Shown here: positions 10,790 through 20,790 of the stretch, piece after piece
Layout of the letters: each line of letters begins with the position of its first letter
How positions within the stretch are numbered: the first letter of the stretch is position 1
Assembly (NCBI GenBank): GCA_949825045.1
Contig: OX463810.1
Location: forward strand, 34,606,201 to 34,670,200
Direction: 5' to 3'
Source of the DNA: Argyresthia goedartella
Lineage: Eukaryota; Arthropoda; Insecta; Lepidoptera; Argyresthiidae
DNA length: 64,000 bases
The notes under the pieces: generated by a model
The model's input: only the letters and a program-made list of their open reading frames with translations
Told to the model about the DNA's origin: nothing
Database searches by the model: none
Made by a program: the position numbers and the translations under genes

Positions 10790-11095
10790 AGTAACCGATT
10801 TGTATGTCCCGAGTATATGTATAATATAGTATTTATGTTTAGCATGTACGTGTATATTATATAATATTTATGTAAGCACTCGTATATTTAGTTTATATTG
10901 TTTTATATTAGTTATTTAGATATGTACTGGGTAAATTATATTATTGTACACATGGTCTAACACTGCTCAGCAACCTTTCTCATCCTAATTTGGTTTGCTG
11001 GAAGAGATCTCTTATTAGGGATAAAGTTACCTTTGCACACTATATTTATTAAATCATGTTGTCTGTGTATTACTTGTGTGTGATTATATGAACTA
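10790..11095 (+). mobile_element. LINE-A 3' untranslated tail, interrupted
   Basis: Text such as 'ggtttgctggaagagatctc' followed by 'gggataaagttacctttgc' matches the 3' tail of the LINE at 36470-36540 ('ggtttgctggtagaaatctc' and 'gagataagctcgcctttgc'). That tail ends in 'gtgcaataaagaatatgaa'. Here the equivalent ending appears only at 20765-20785 ('tgtgcaataaagaaattatg'). The tail is therefore split by the insertion spanning about 11096-20764. Confidence 0.6.
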
Positions 11096-11944
11096 TATGA
11101 AGAGAAATCATATAACAAAAATACGGCCTTTCTAGATTATGTTCGTAGTTATTCAAAAATGTTTAAACGCGTTTGTGCCGTAGCTAAATCTAATTTCATT
11201 AAAAACAAAATTGAATCTAGTAGCAATGTAATGAAAACGACTTGGCAAATTATAAACAGAGAGACTGGAAAGGCCAAAGCTACACATAATAACTTCAAGC
11301 TTAAGATAGATAATCAATTGCTAAGTACAGACCTAGAAGTAGCAAAAGCTTTCGAAAATTTCTTTACGGACATTCCAGTTTCAACAACCAAGTCTTTAAA
11401 TTCATCTCCCGCTGCTGCTGAATCTATACTTAAACAAAACTTTGAGGAATGTAAAACAGATTTTAAATTTAGGCACGTAAATAATGAAGACATTGTAAAA
11501 GCGTTTAAATCCCTGGAAATGAAAAAGACAGCTGACGCCCATGGTCTATCACTAAAAATTATTAGTTCCATTGTAGATTGTATTGCACCTCACCTTTGTT
11601 GTATATTTAATCAATGTATCGATAATGGTGTGTTTCCTGACTTGATGAAACTAAGTAAAGTTATACCTTTATTCAAAGCTGGTAGTACATCAGACCCCAC
11701 CAATTTTAGACCCATATCGATACTACCAACGCTTAGCAAAATATTTGAAAAACTCATACTTAATCAATTGCAAAGTCATTTTTATCTCAATAATTTAATT
11801 CATATTGCTCAGTTTGGTTTCACAAAGGGTCGTTCAACAGCCGATGCTGGTGTTGAACTAATCGACAATATTTTTGATGCCTGGGAAGACGCAATGGATG
11901 CAATAGGTGTCTTCTGCGATCTATCCAAGGCTTTTGATTGCGTC
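11096..11944 (+). pseudogene. LINE-B reverse transcriptase, 5' part, split by BEL
   Basis: A plus-strand open frame with first ATG at 11159 (the frame is open upstream) encodes pre-RT and early reverse-transcriptase blocks: 'VIPLFKAG', 'FRPISILPTLSKIFEKL', 'QFGFTKGRSTADA' and 'VFCDLSKAFDCV'. It ends abruptly at 11944, where the BEL long terminal repeat begins. The downstream half resumes in the same frame at 19466. No endonuclease is present, so the LINE was already 5'-truncated. The clade is probably Jockey-like. Confidence 0.8.
11940..11944. repeat. BEL target-site duplication, left copy (gcgtc)
   Basis: The five bases before the left LTR equal the five after the right LTR (19461-19465). 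Counting them once keeps the interrupted LINE reading frame in register. Confidence 0.9.
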
Positions 11945-12479
11945 TGTTTAAATTCACGCCTCAACCGAACGGGCGTGGAATCTGGTAGGGTGGTTTTCAC
12001 CAGGAGTATCACACGTGGTACTGACCTTTGACGCCATAGACCGGAATTCGAAAGCTCAATTCGAGGCAGGAATACGGGATAAGGGGCACAAGGGGTGGGG
12101 GGAGAGGAGTCGAATCTTACTCTCGTCGTAGCCCGATGCTGTCGCCGTCGCTGCCGAACGCGACGAATTGGGGACCAAACCACTTCAAGCTTCACAACAC
12201 GAAGCACTCACTCCGATGACGTGAATCTACTTATTCCCGACGATTGTTCCGTGCCTATTATAATTAACACTCCGACCAGGCCCGACACCTGTGTTAGACA
12301 ATTATTACTACTGAAATACAGCCAAGGCCCGAACGCCATGTGCCGACATTTTTTCCACGACAAGAAAAGTAACCTCTAACTCGTCATCTCGTTTCTATAC
12401 AATTGACAGCTGCTAGTTCCGTTTCCGTTCCGAGTCGCGCATCAAAAGGAGGTGCGTTCCGAAGCATAAATATTAAACA
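11945..12479 (-). repeat. BEL copy 1 LTR (3' LTR in element sense)
   Basis: 535 bp, bounded by tg...ca. It is nearly identical to 18926-19460. The internal side (12480 onward) reads on the minus strand as 'ccgggcgggtgac' just before the LTR, a weak purine-rich tract candidate. A short stem, ggacagg/cctgtcc, lies at 12491-12510 immediately after the pol stop. Confidence 0.95.
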
Positions 12480-12510
12480 GTCACCCGCCCGGACAGGCCC
12501 GAACCTGTCC

Positions 12511-15500
12511 CTAATCAATAGGAAGGCGAGAAAGTGTTGCGACCGCTCTCTTGAGGACCGAGTCCCCCACCTTGACTTCTGCTGATCGAGGCGTGCCAAC
12601 CCGACCCGTGTACAATTTGACGATCCGTCCTCGTCTCCATCTCAATGATGGCAGGTTCGCATCCTTAATCAGCACCAAATCACCGACTTGAGGGGGGCTC
12701 GTCCGGTCAGTCCACTTAAGGCGCTGCTGCAAGATGTGCAAGTACTCAAGGGACCACCGTTTCCAAAAATCTTGAGCCATCTGCTGCAACATCTGCCACC
12801 TAGTTAACCGACTTAACTTAACATCACCGAATGGGTATTCTGGCAGGGCGTTAAGGGGCTGACCTATCAGGAAGTGACCCGGCGTCAACGCTTCCAAATC
12901 ATTTGGATCCGAACTGAGCGGGCACAACGGACGCGAGTTCAGTGTCATTTCAATCTTACAGAACAGCGTCGCAAGCTCTTCAAAGCGTAGAGAGGTCTCA
13001 CCGATGATCCTCGTCAGGTGCGACTTAGCCGATTTAACCGCAGCCTCAAAAATTCCTCCCCAATGAGGACATCCCGGCGGACTGAAAACCCATTCAATCC
13101 CTCGTCGGGAGCAAGCCGTACCGATGGCGTCCTGGTTACCGTTCAGGAATTGAGTGACCTCCTGCAGATATCGCCTGGCTCCGACAAAATTTGTGCCGTT
13201 GTCCGAACGGATTAATGTCGGGAGGCCCCTTCGTGAGACGAACCGATCTAGACATGCGATAAATGCCTCTGTAGTGAGGTCACTGACCACCTCCAAGTGG
13301 ACTGCCTTCGTGGCCAAGCACACGAAGACGCACAGGTATGCCTTCACTAATCTGGCGTTCCGTAGCTGTGAAGACTTGACCATGAATAGTCCCGCGAAAT
13401 CCGTTCCGACACCCGCAAAGGGCCGGATTTCGTTAACCCTATCCGAGGGCAAATCGCCCATCTGGGGCTGCATCGTAGCCGCCTTGGCCCGATAACAAGG
13501 CAGGCACCGAAATACGACGCTACGCACTAAGCGTCTTCCCGATAGAATCCAGAACTCGCGCTGGAGAAACGCCATCAAGGCGTGGCATCCGATATGCCCA
13601 TTCCGAATGTGTCGATCCTGTATCAACAGTTCGACCAACTTCCCTTTCCTAGGGAGTAACAACGGGTGGCGAGCCGCATAAGGCAGGTTGGCATTCCGCA
13701 GCCGACCTCCTACCCTCAGCAATCCTTGAGGGTCAATAAAGGGGTTGAGCCGAGCCACAGCTCCCTTCAGCTGGACGCGTCCGCGTCTCAGAATGTCCAA
13801 TTCGGACTTAAAGTGCACCGTCTGCACGTTCCGTACCAATGCGAACAACGCATGGTTCCGTTCCCGTGGTGTCAGGACCTGTGTCCGCACCCGTTGCGCC
13901 TCAGAATTGCGACAATTCCGCGCAAATCGGAAGATCCAGGCGGTCACATTGACCAGCTTGTCGAGCGAGCTGTACCGTTCCAGCAGGCTGAACTCCTCTT
14001 CCGGCTCTGGTTGCGTCGTACAGACACCGACTGTCAAGGCGCCGTTCGCCGAGGTAACGCGTGGACTCATTGGCCAATCCGATTCGGCTTGAGTCAACCA
14101 TTTTGGACCCCACCACAAGGGATGTCCAACCAACTCCGGAGCGTGACACCCACGAGACGCACAGTCTGCTGGGTTCATTTCCCCTGGAACATGTCTCCAG
14201 ATTAAGGGAACCTCCGAATTCAAAATCTGCGAAACCCGATTCGCCACAAAAATCTCCAGCTTGTGAACTGAAGCCTTCAGCCAGCATAACACGATCTGGC
14301 TGTCCGTCCAAGCGTAGACCGTATCTTCTATCGCTATTGACCCACGAAGAACCGTCATCGTGTGGTTGAGCAGACGAGTCAGGAGAGCCGCTCCCGAAAG
14401 CTCTAATTTGGGAATGGTCAGGCGAGTGCGCAACGGCGCAACCTTGCTCTTGGCCATGACCAACCGCACATCAACCTCCCCCGAGGAGTCGACCGTACGC
14501 AGATATACCGCAGCTCCGTAGCCCTTCTCCGAGGCATCGCAAAACCCATGCAGGGTGGCGGTGTATCGTTTGGTGGGGACCAACCTCCTTGGCAGTGAAA
14601 TCCGATTGATGCCAGGGAGGGTCGAAAAGAACGAGTCCCACTCTGAGCTCAATGACCCGCCGATCGGGTCGTCCCATTTCAGCTCAGCAGACCACAATTG
14701 CTGCATAAAACACTTGAGCTGAAATGTTACCGGGGTGATCCACCCGTTTGGATCAAATGTCCTAGCCACCGTTGAAAGGACGTTCCGTTTCGTCCAGACC
14801 TTCAGGGAGTCCAACTCGACCCGATACGAAAACATGTCTGACACCGGCTGGTACTGGACGCCTAATACCGACAACATATTTGGATTTTCCAAATTTTCAA
14901 AAATGTGGGGATCCTGCTGGTAGTCATCCGGAAGACCAGACAGTAACTCTGGAGAGTTCGACATCCATTTCCGGAGCTCGTAACCTCCACCCCGTAGGAG
15001 CTCAACTAGCTCGTCCCGTCGAGCGAGCGCCTCCTCTACGGAATCTGCACCGGTACAGATATCGTCCACGTAGAGATCCTGCTCCAGGATCGCTGCTCCT
15101 TTAGGGAAATTTAACCGTTCTCGATCCGCTAACTCCCGCAGAGTGCGAATCGCCAAATAAGGACTAGACCGTAGCCCGTACGTGTTGGTGTTTAGCTCGT
15201 ACACCCTGATGGGCTGATCTGGGCTCTCTCGCCACAGTACCAGCTGATACCGTCTATCGTCAGGGTGAATGACCGTCTGCCTAAACATCATCCGGATGTC
15301 AGCTACAAACACAACATTGTGTCGACGGAACCGTGTGATAACATCCGCGATGTCATGGTTCAACTTCGGCCCTGAATGCAAACACTGGTTCAGGTTCATG
15401 CCGTTAGATGTTGATGCCGATCCATCGAACACTACCCGTCTTTTGCCCTCCGGGGTCCTCAAGACCGCGTGATGGGGCAGGAAGCAGTGGTCTTCACGCT

Positions 15501-15825
15501 TCCAGTCGATACCCGAAACCGACATGTGGCCGAGCGACTCGTATTCCCGCATGCAGTCGACGTACTTCTGCCGGAAAATCCCGTCACGCTTCATGCGTCG
15601 TTCCATCGACAGAAGCCGCGTCTCGGTTGCATGGTGTGAACTGCCCAGCGGTGGGCGATCACTCCGGAATGGAATACGTGTGAGAAATCGACCTGACCGA
15701 AGGCGACCAGTATTGTTCCGATAAAACTGTTCACACTCTTCTTCAACCGGGTCCAACCGGCGGACCGTAGGTGGTTCCTCCACCTCCCAAAACTTCTGTA
15801 TCACCTCCGAGAGTACAGAACCGAA
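12511..15825 (-). CDS. BEL Pol: reverse transcriptase, RNase H, integrase
   Basis: The frame is uninterrupted from 15825 to the stop at 12511-12513. Numbering from residue 1 at 15804, reverse transcriptase has 'VVFDGSA' (~124), 'ADIRMMFRQ' (~168) and the catalytic 'YVDD' (245-248). RNase H shows 'GFCDASEKGYGA' (~420) and 'AWTDSQIVLCWL' (~498). Integrase has an HHCC zinc site (H732, H737, C767, C770) and a D802, D868, E920 triad ('TDFAG', 'RSDNGTNF', 'HWGGIFE'). These enzymes copy the RNA and insert the DNA. All catalytic residues I can name are present. A stop at 15826-15828 separates this frame from protease. The long antisense ORFs on the plus strand are shadows. Confidence 0.95.
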   Translation of the reverse strand, partial: FGSVLSEVIQKFWEVEEPPTVRRLDPVEEECEQFYRNNTGRLRSGRFLTRIPFRSDRPPLGSSHHATETRLLSMERRMKRDGIFRQKYVDCMREYESLGHMSVSGIDWKREDHCFLPHHAVLRTPEGKRRVVFDGSASTSNGMNLNQCLHSGPKLNHDIADVITRFRRHNVVFVADIRMMFRQTVIHPDDRRYQLVLWRESPDQPIRVYELNTNTYGLRSSPYLAIRTLRELADRERLNFPKGAAILEQDLYVDDICTGADSVEEALARRDELVELLRGGGYELRKWMSNSPELLSGLPDDYQQDPHIFENLENPNMLSVLGVQYQPVSDMFSYRVELDSLKVWTKRNVLSTVARTFDPNGWITPVTFQLKCFMQQLWSAELKWDDPIGGSLSSEWDSFFSTLPGINRISLPRRLVPTKRYTATLHGFCDASEKGYGAAVYLRTVDSSGEVDVRLVMAKSKVAPLRTRLTIPKLELSGAALLTRLLNHTMTVLRGSIAIEDTVYAWTDSQIVLCWLKASVHKLEIFVANRVSQILNSEVPLIWRHVPGEMNPADCASRGCHAPELVGHPLWWGPKWLTQAESDWPMSPRVTSANGALTVGVCTTQPEPEEEFSLLERYSSLDKLVNVTAWIFRFARNCRNSEAQRVRTQVLTPRERNHALFALVRNVQTVHFKSELDILRRGRVQLKGAVARLNPFIDPQGLLRVGGRLRNANLPYAARHPLLLPRKGKLVELLIQDRHIRNGHIGCHALMAFLQREFWILSGRRLVRSVVFRCLPCYRAKAATMQPQMGDLPSDRVNEIRPFAGVGTDFAGLFMVKSSQLRNARLVKAYLCVFVCLATKAVHLEVVSDLTTEAFIACLDRFVSRRGLPTLIRSDNGTNFVGARRYLQEVTQFLNGNQDAIGTACSRRGIEWVFSPPGCPHWGGIFEAAVKSAKSHLTRIIGETSLRFEELATLFCKIEMTLNSRPLCPLSSDPNDLEALTPGHFLIGQPLNALPEYPFGDVKLSRLTRWQMLQQMAQDFWKRWSLEYLHILQQRLKWTDRTSPPQVGDLVLIKDANLPSLRWRRGRIVKLYTGRVGTPRSAEVKVGDSVLKRAVATLSRLPID

Positions 15826-16398
15826 TTAGGGACTACGAGTCGCTAGGCGTGGGGCAGCCGGCATGACCGGACCCATTACCGCATGGCCCAGTCTGGTGTT
15901 GACCGAAACCAGACCAGTCGCCTGCAACACGTGGACACCTGGCACTAACAGGTATCCCAAGGCATCGACACCCAATAAAATGTCTACTGGGCCCGGAATA
16001 TCGAACTCCGGGTCAGCCAGTGACAACCCAGCGACCAACTGTCACACCAAGGGCGACAACCGTACGTGAGGGTGTGAGCCCATCACATTAGGCATGACTA
16101 ATGCCGTGACCGTCAGATTCACCGATGAATCCACCCGTGACGAGAGAGTAATCCGACATACTCCCTTAACGGAACCGACTTCCGTGTTCCCAATTCCCCG
16201 AATGGAATGTGGATACTCCCTTACCGAAATGCCCAACCGTCTTACAAGGTTGCACGAGACTAAGCACCCCTGGGCCCCCGAGTCCAATAGTGCTCGTGCC
16301 ACACATGATTTGCCGTCCGAACTCCACGCTATCACAGAGGCGGTGGGGAGCATGACCGTCTGTGGAGTAGCGGCACCCTGTAAGTGGGCGGCGTGTCC
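15826..16398 (-). pseudogene. BEL aspartic protease region, two stops
   Basis: The frame starts just after the amber at 16399-16401. It contains 'ALLDSGAQGCLVS', the DSG active-site motif of retroviral-type aspartic proteases, and later 'VDILLGVDALGYLL'. Stops at 16042-16044 and 15826-15828 break it; copy 2 reads through both places. In an intact element this protease would cut the Gag-Pol precursor. Confidence 0.85.
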
Positions 16399-16965
16399 CT
16401 AGCGGGAACCTCCGCGGGATCCGAACAAGCTGAGACCTCCGTCGGCCGTGGAGTAACTCGGCTGCTGATATGCCGGTGGCATATCAGACCGTATGTACAT
16501 CAGGGGGTCCCAACCCGCATAATAGGCCCCGGGCTGTCCCGGTATCCGACCATACCGGACGGTGTACGGTGTGCCCGGTGGCCACCGTGGATGGATGGGG
16601 GAGAGCGGATCCAACCTGGGGCGCTCTAGGAATGGGGGTGACATCCGACTGTTCGCCTCCCTGTTCGCCTCCCAGAGCGACGGGCAGGGTGGCGCAGAAG
16701 GTGGTGGGCTCCCAGCCTTCGCGCCACTCATAGGTGCCATCTGACACCCACCCGTAACACGCGGTGAGCCAGCGGCCCGAAGTCCTCGCTGACCGTGGAC
16801 AGCGGCGACCGAACCCCGGCTATCCCGCATGTTACCCCCCGCGCTGCCCCCTTCCCCTCGGGGGGGGGGGGTCCCGTCCGCGGGTACCCCAGTCACCCCG
16901 TTAGTGACTCCCGTTGCCCGGAGGGGGACTGGGTCCGGCCCTGGTTGGGCCCTGTGGCCGACCAA
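16399..16965 (-). CDS. BEL proline/glycine-rich linker ahead of protease
   Basis: A 188-codon frame rich in Pro, Gly and Arg, ending 'FGSRGGSR' at an amber codon (16399-16401). It overlaps the end of Gag in a different frame and is in the same frame as protease and Pol. A 12-C run (plus-strand g run at 16860-16871) encodes part of it. Copy 2 has the same segment (61730-62377) and the same terminal amber. It may be the Gag-Pol junction; no function is recognised. Confidence 0.6.
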   Translation of the reverse strand: MVGHRAQPGPDPVPLRATGVTNGVTGVPADGTPPPRGEGGSAGGNMRDSRGSVAAVHGQRGLRAAGSPRVTGGCQMAPMSGAKAGSPPPSAPPCPSLWEANREANSRMSPPFLERPRLDPLSPIHPRWPPGTPYTVRYGRIPGQPGAYYAGWDPLMYIRSDMPPAYQQPSYSTADGGLSLFGSRGGSR

Positions 16966-18217
16966 CCTGAGTCCGGCCCTGGTGACCGTCCGAAGGGCCT
17001 GACCGATTCAGGCACAACACGATGTGGTGCTTGCCACCACAGCACTCACAGGGGAACGCGCGCGAGCACTCGCTCAGCGGGTGCGGCCCCAAACAACCGA
17101 AACACAATCGGTGGCGGAAGACTACCTTCCTGCGGGCAGCTACCCCGAGCGCCTTAAAGTTGGCGCAACTGGTCACTTCATGACCGGCACTGTCGCAGTG
17201 CACACAGCCGTCACCCGACGGCGCGGCATTCAAAACGCCAAATTGTTTCGACCGCCCACCCCCCCGTGGGGGCGGGGGGCGCGGCCCCTCCCGCATCCGC
17301 GCGGGTTGGCGCTGCACACTGGCCTCCGTATCCAGTGTGTCACATCGCCTGCATTCACCCTCCAAAAAATCCGTCAATTGGACGAGCGTGGGCAGTTCCG
17401 AGCTACTGCCCCCATGCAGCTGTTCAAACCGACTTTGAACAGCTGCAGGCAACCGTGACAAAACCATATACAAAACAATATATGACCATTGGTCTACCGG
17501 AAGACCAAGGTTCTGAAGGGCCTTAGTGGCCACCAGCACAGGGTTGAGCACCTGTACTCGGATGTCAACATCCCGGGTTACTCTTGGGATGCTAAACAGC
17601 TTCCCCAGCTGCGCATCAACCAACCGCCGTTAGTGTTGGTAGCGGTCAAACAATATGGACCGGGCTATCTCATAATTGCCCGCCGTGACCGTTAGGTGAC
17701 CGACCAACTCCTTCGGTTCACCCCGCAGAGCCATCAATAGTTGGGCCAACTTGTAGGCGTTGTCCAGGTCGTCCCGACCGTGGACCAAACTATCAAATAA
17801 ATTAATGAATGCCGGCCACTCATCAATTGCCCCACTGAAGGCCGGAATCTCCAGGTGTGGCAGCCGTCCAACAACACCCTTCGGGGGTGGGTCTCCGTTA
17901 CCCTCCCCGCGGTCATTCCGTCGCGACCGCTTAATTTTCTCCGCGCGACGCTCGATGTCGCCCAAGCATTCCATCGCTTGGTCAGCATCCGCGCAGAGCT
18001 GTTTCACTGCAGCCACCGAGGCTTCATCCGTAAGCCCGAGAGCTTCAGCCTCCGCAGCCAGCCGACACACTTTCCCGACGCGTGTCATTGCGTCCTCCAC
18101 ACGCTTGAGCAGGACATCGTCCATGTCAGGTCGCTCCACATACTTATGAGTATGGGCGAGCCATCTCATTCCCTCACGGACACCATGCCGCAGTACCGTC
18201 AAGGGCGAAGGTGCCAT
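16901..18217 (-). pseudogene. BEL Gag with three zinc knuckles, one nonsense codon
   Basis: The ATG at 18217 opens 'MAPSPLTVLRHG'. The central part has 'LPHLEIPAFSGAIDEWPAFI', typical of the BEL Gag core (DUF1759-like). A stop at 17630-17632 splits the frame after 'FDRYQH'; copy 2 is open there. Downstream lie three knuckles: CVHCDSAGHEVTSC, CFGCLGPHPLSEC and CECCGGKHHIVLC. The frame ends at 16901-16903 in a Pro-rich tail. Gag would form the particle and bind RNA through the knuckles. Confidence 0.85.
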
Positions 18218-18925
18218 GTTTACCGATTTAATAGATTCTGGTCTTATACTTCACTACCGAACTAAGTATAGCCAGAGACCAGCACTTGCCCGTCAGCGCT
18301 GGGCACAGAAATTAAAACTAAGTTGTCAAAACTAAGGCAACCACTAAAACAATTAAATCCTAAAAAATATTTAATATGGTCGCCCTGTGGACATACACCT
18401 TATGACTATACACTCTAAATCAATTAGAGAATGCCACCATAAGGCACAATAAAAAATAACACACAAAAATTTATTATAGAAAAAAGGCTATTTTTAATAT
18501 AATGAAGGTAGCTGTGAACCTTCTAGAAGTGGCCCCTCCGATATGACCCACACTTCTACTGAGGTCAGCAAAATCAGCTTAATACCCCTTAAATAGCCTG
18601 ACCCTGCTCTGTAATCCGAAATAACACTGCAATGCTATGGAACCCGACTGCAATACTATAGTCCGACCGAATGACTGTTTATTATGCACACCGAGTAGTT
18701 TCCGACTACAAATTTATAATAATTGTTAACTAAATCGTCAATTATACTTTCACTAACCGAAAATGAACTTTAATTGTGGTATACCGACCACAAGACTCAC
18801 TCACAAACTGATTGCCGACCAATCTGAGATACCCTTTTCTCCCAACTACAATGTGGCAAAAAATAACCCTACAACCGTCCGTGAATCGATGATTTCCCAC
18901 TAGGAAACCGCGCCTGCTACCAAAA
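18218..18925 (-). other. BEL copy 1 5' leader and primer-binding site
   Basis: Untranslated leader between the right LTR and the Gag start. On the minus strand the LTR is followed by three T residues and then 'tggtagcaggcgcggtttcc', whose TGG start suits pairing with a tRNA 3' CCA end. The priming tRNA is not identified. The leader of copy 2 (59852-60560) is collinear. Confidence 0.7.
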
Positions 18926-19460
18926 TGTTTAAATTCACGCCTCAACCGAACGGGCGTGGAATCTGGTAGGGTGGTTTTCACCAGGAGTATCACACGTGGT
19001 ACTGACCTTTGACGCCGTAGACCGGAATTCGAAAGCTCAATTCGAGGCAGGAATACGGGATAAGGAGCACAAGGGGTGGGGGGAGAGGAGTCGAATCTTA
19101 CTCTCGTCGTAGCCCGATGCTGTCGCCGTCGCTGCCGAACGCGACGAATTGGGGAACAAACCACTTCAAGCTTCACAACACGAAGCACTCACTCCGATGA
19201 CGTGAATCTACTTATTCCCGACGATTGTTCCGTGCTTATTATAATTAACAATCCGACCAGGCCCGACACCTGTGTTAGACAATTATTACTACTGAAATAC
19301 AGCCAAGGCCCGAACGCCATGTGCCGACATTTTTTCCACGACAAGAAAAGTAACCTCTAACTCGTCATCTCGTTTCTATACAATTGACAGCTGCTAGTTC
19401 CGTTTCCGTTCCGAGTCGCGCAACAAAAGGAGGTGCGTTCCGAAGCATAAATATTAAACA
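18926..19460 (-). repeat. BEL copy 1 LTR (5' LTR in element sense)
   Basis: 535 bp, the same length as the left LTR. I count six substitutions and no indels between them. It borders the leader at 18925 and the duplication GCGTC at 19461-19465. Confidence 0.95.
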
Positions 19461-19465
19461 GCGTC

Positions 19466-20764
19466 CATCTTGAAACTCTTGTCAGGAAGTTACGCCATTA
19501 TGGTGTCAAAGATCAGGCCCTTGGCCTTCTGGAGTCATATCTAACAGATAGGGTTCAGATGGTCGATGTTAATGGGAAAAGATCACCTGGGTCTTCAATA
19601 AGTATGGGCGTACCGCAAGGTTCAATTCTTGGTCCTTTCTTGTTTTTAGTATATATTAATGATTTACCTTACCTAAAACATGGGTTAGTATTGTTTGCCG
19701 ATGATACTTCTTTGATATTTAAAGTTAAAAGACAGCAATCAAATTATGACGAGGTAAACAATGCTATCTCTAGTATAGTGAACTGGTTTACTGTTAACGA
19801 TTTATTACTTAATGAAAAGAAAACTAAATGTATTAAATTCGTGTTACCCAATGTGAACCCGGTAACTACAAACATATTTATAAAAGGACAGAGATTGGAC
19901 CTTGTGCAGTCAACTGTCTTTTTGGGCATTACTTTAGACGCCAAACTACAATGGGATCCTCATATAAATAAATTGTCGAACAGACTGAGTTCAGCAGCGT
20001 TCGCAGTTAAAAAAATTAGAGCTCTTACCGACGTAGACACCGCTAGACTAGTCTACTTTAGTTACTTTCATAGTCTAATTATGGTATTTTATTGTGGGGT
20101 CACGCTGCGAATGCTAATAGTATATTTATTCTGCAGAAACGGACTGTTCGTGCAATTTATAGATTAGGGCCTAGAGTGTCACTGAGGGAAAAGTTTAAAG
20201 AAATCAATATTCTGACATTTGTGTCTCAATATATCTATGACAATCTTGTGTATGTAAAAAGAAATATAACTAATTTTCAGAAGTACAGTGATATACACAA
20301 TTTTAATACTAGAAATAAAGACAAGTTGGTTGCTTATGTAAGCCGACTACATAAAATTAGTAATTCTTTTAAAGGCAATTGTATACGCTATTACAATAAG
20401 GTCGCTACTGATATTAAAAACTTACCTTTAGACAAGTTTAAAATAATAATAAAACAGAAATTGTATAAAAAAGGTTACTAAAGGATATCTGATTACTTAG
20501 AGGACAGATGTCCATGGGAATAGATTGTTTGAGTAACAGGCTATTTCGATATATAATTAGCATTCATTTTTTAATTTGACAATATTTTATTTAAAAAAGG
20601 AAACGCAAAAGATGTGACGACTGTGGAGTTTCTTTGGTGAGCTCTTCTCCACAGATTCCGCCATTGTGTTAGTGAACTCACCCAAAAAAATGTAATGACG
20701 GATCTAAGTGATGTAACAACATCCTATGGAAATAAATGATTTTTGATTTGATTTGATTTGATTT
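19466..20764 (+). pseudogene. LINE-B reverse transcriptase, 3' part and tail
   Basis: Continues the 11159-11944 frame. Motifs are 'GVPQGSILGPFLFLVYIND', the catalytic 'LFADDTSLIF', and 'VFLGITLDAKLQWDPH'. A frameshift at about 20081-20092 moves the C-terminus ('WGHAANANSIFILQKR' on) into another frame, ending at 20481. The tail 20482-20764 has 'cccaaaaaaatgtaatgac' and finishes with repeated 'gattt', the microsatellite-like end of these LINEs. A near-identical tail is at 23480-23602. Confidence 0.8.
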
Positions 20765-20790
20765 GTGCAATAAAGAAATTATGAATTATG
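20765..20790 (+). mobile_element. LINE-A terminal end, resumed
   Basis: 'tgtgcaataaagaaattatg' matches the terminal 'gtgcaataaagaatatgaa' of the LINE tail near 36575 and 53550. It would complete the tail interrupted at about 11095. Confidence 0.5.

Larger units (their letters stand above)
11945..19460 (-). mobile_element. BEL/Pao LTR retrotransposon, copy 1, complete
   Basis: The 7516-bp element is oriented minus. It has two 535-bp LTRs (tgttt...aaca in window orientation) differing at six positions by eye (about 1.1%), flanked by a GCGTC duplication. In the minus direction it carries Gag, a proline/glycine-rich segment, aspartic protease, reverse transcriptase, RNase H and integrase. The order RT-RNase H-integrase and the three Gag zinc knuckles fit BEL/Pao. 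Three private stop codons (17630-17632, 16042-16044, 15826-15828) interrupt Gag and the protease region. The insertion is young but already defective. Confidence 0.95.

Noticed and set aside
12511..18265. Many plus-strand ORFs of 60-180 codons opposite BEL copy 1 (and minus-strand ones opposite copy 2)
   Set aside because: They are antisense shadows of GC-rich Gag and Pol frames; none shows a family motif.
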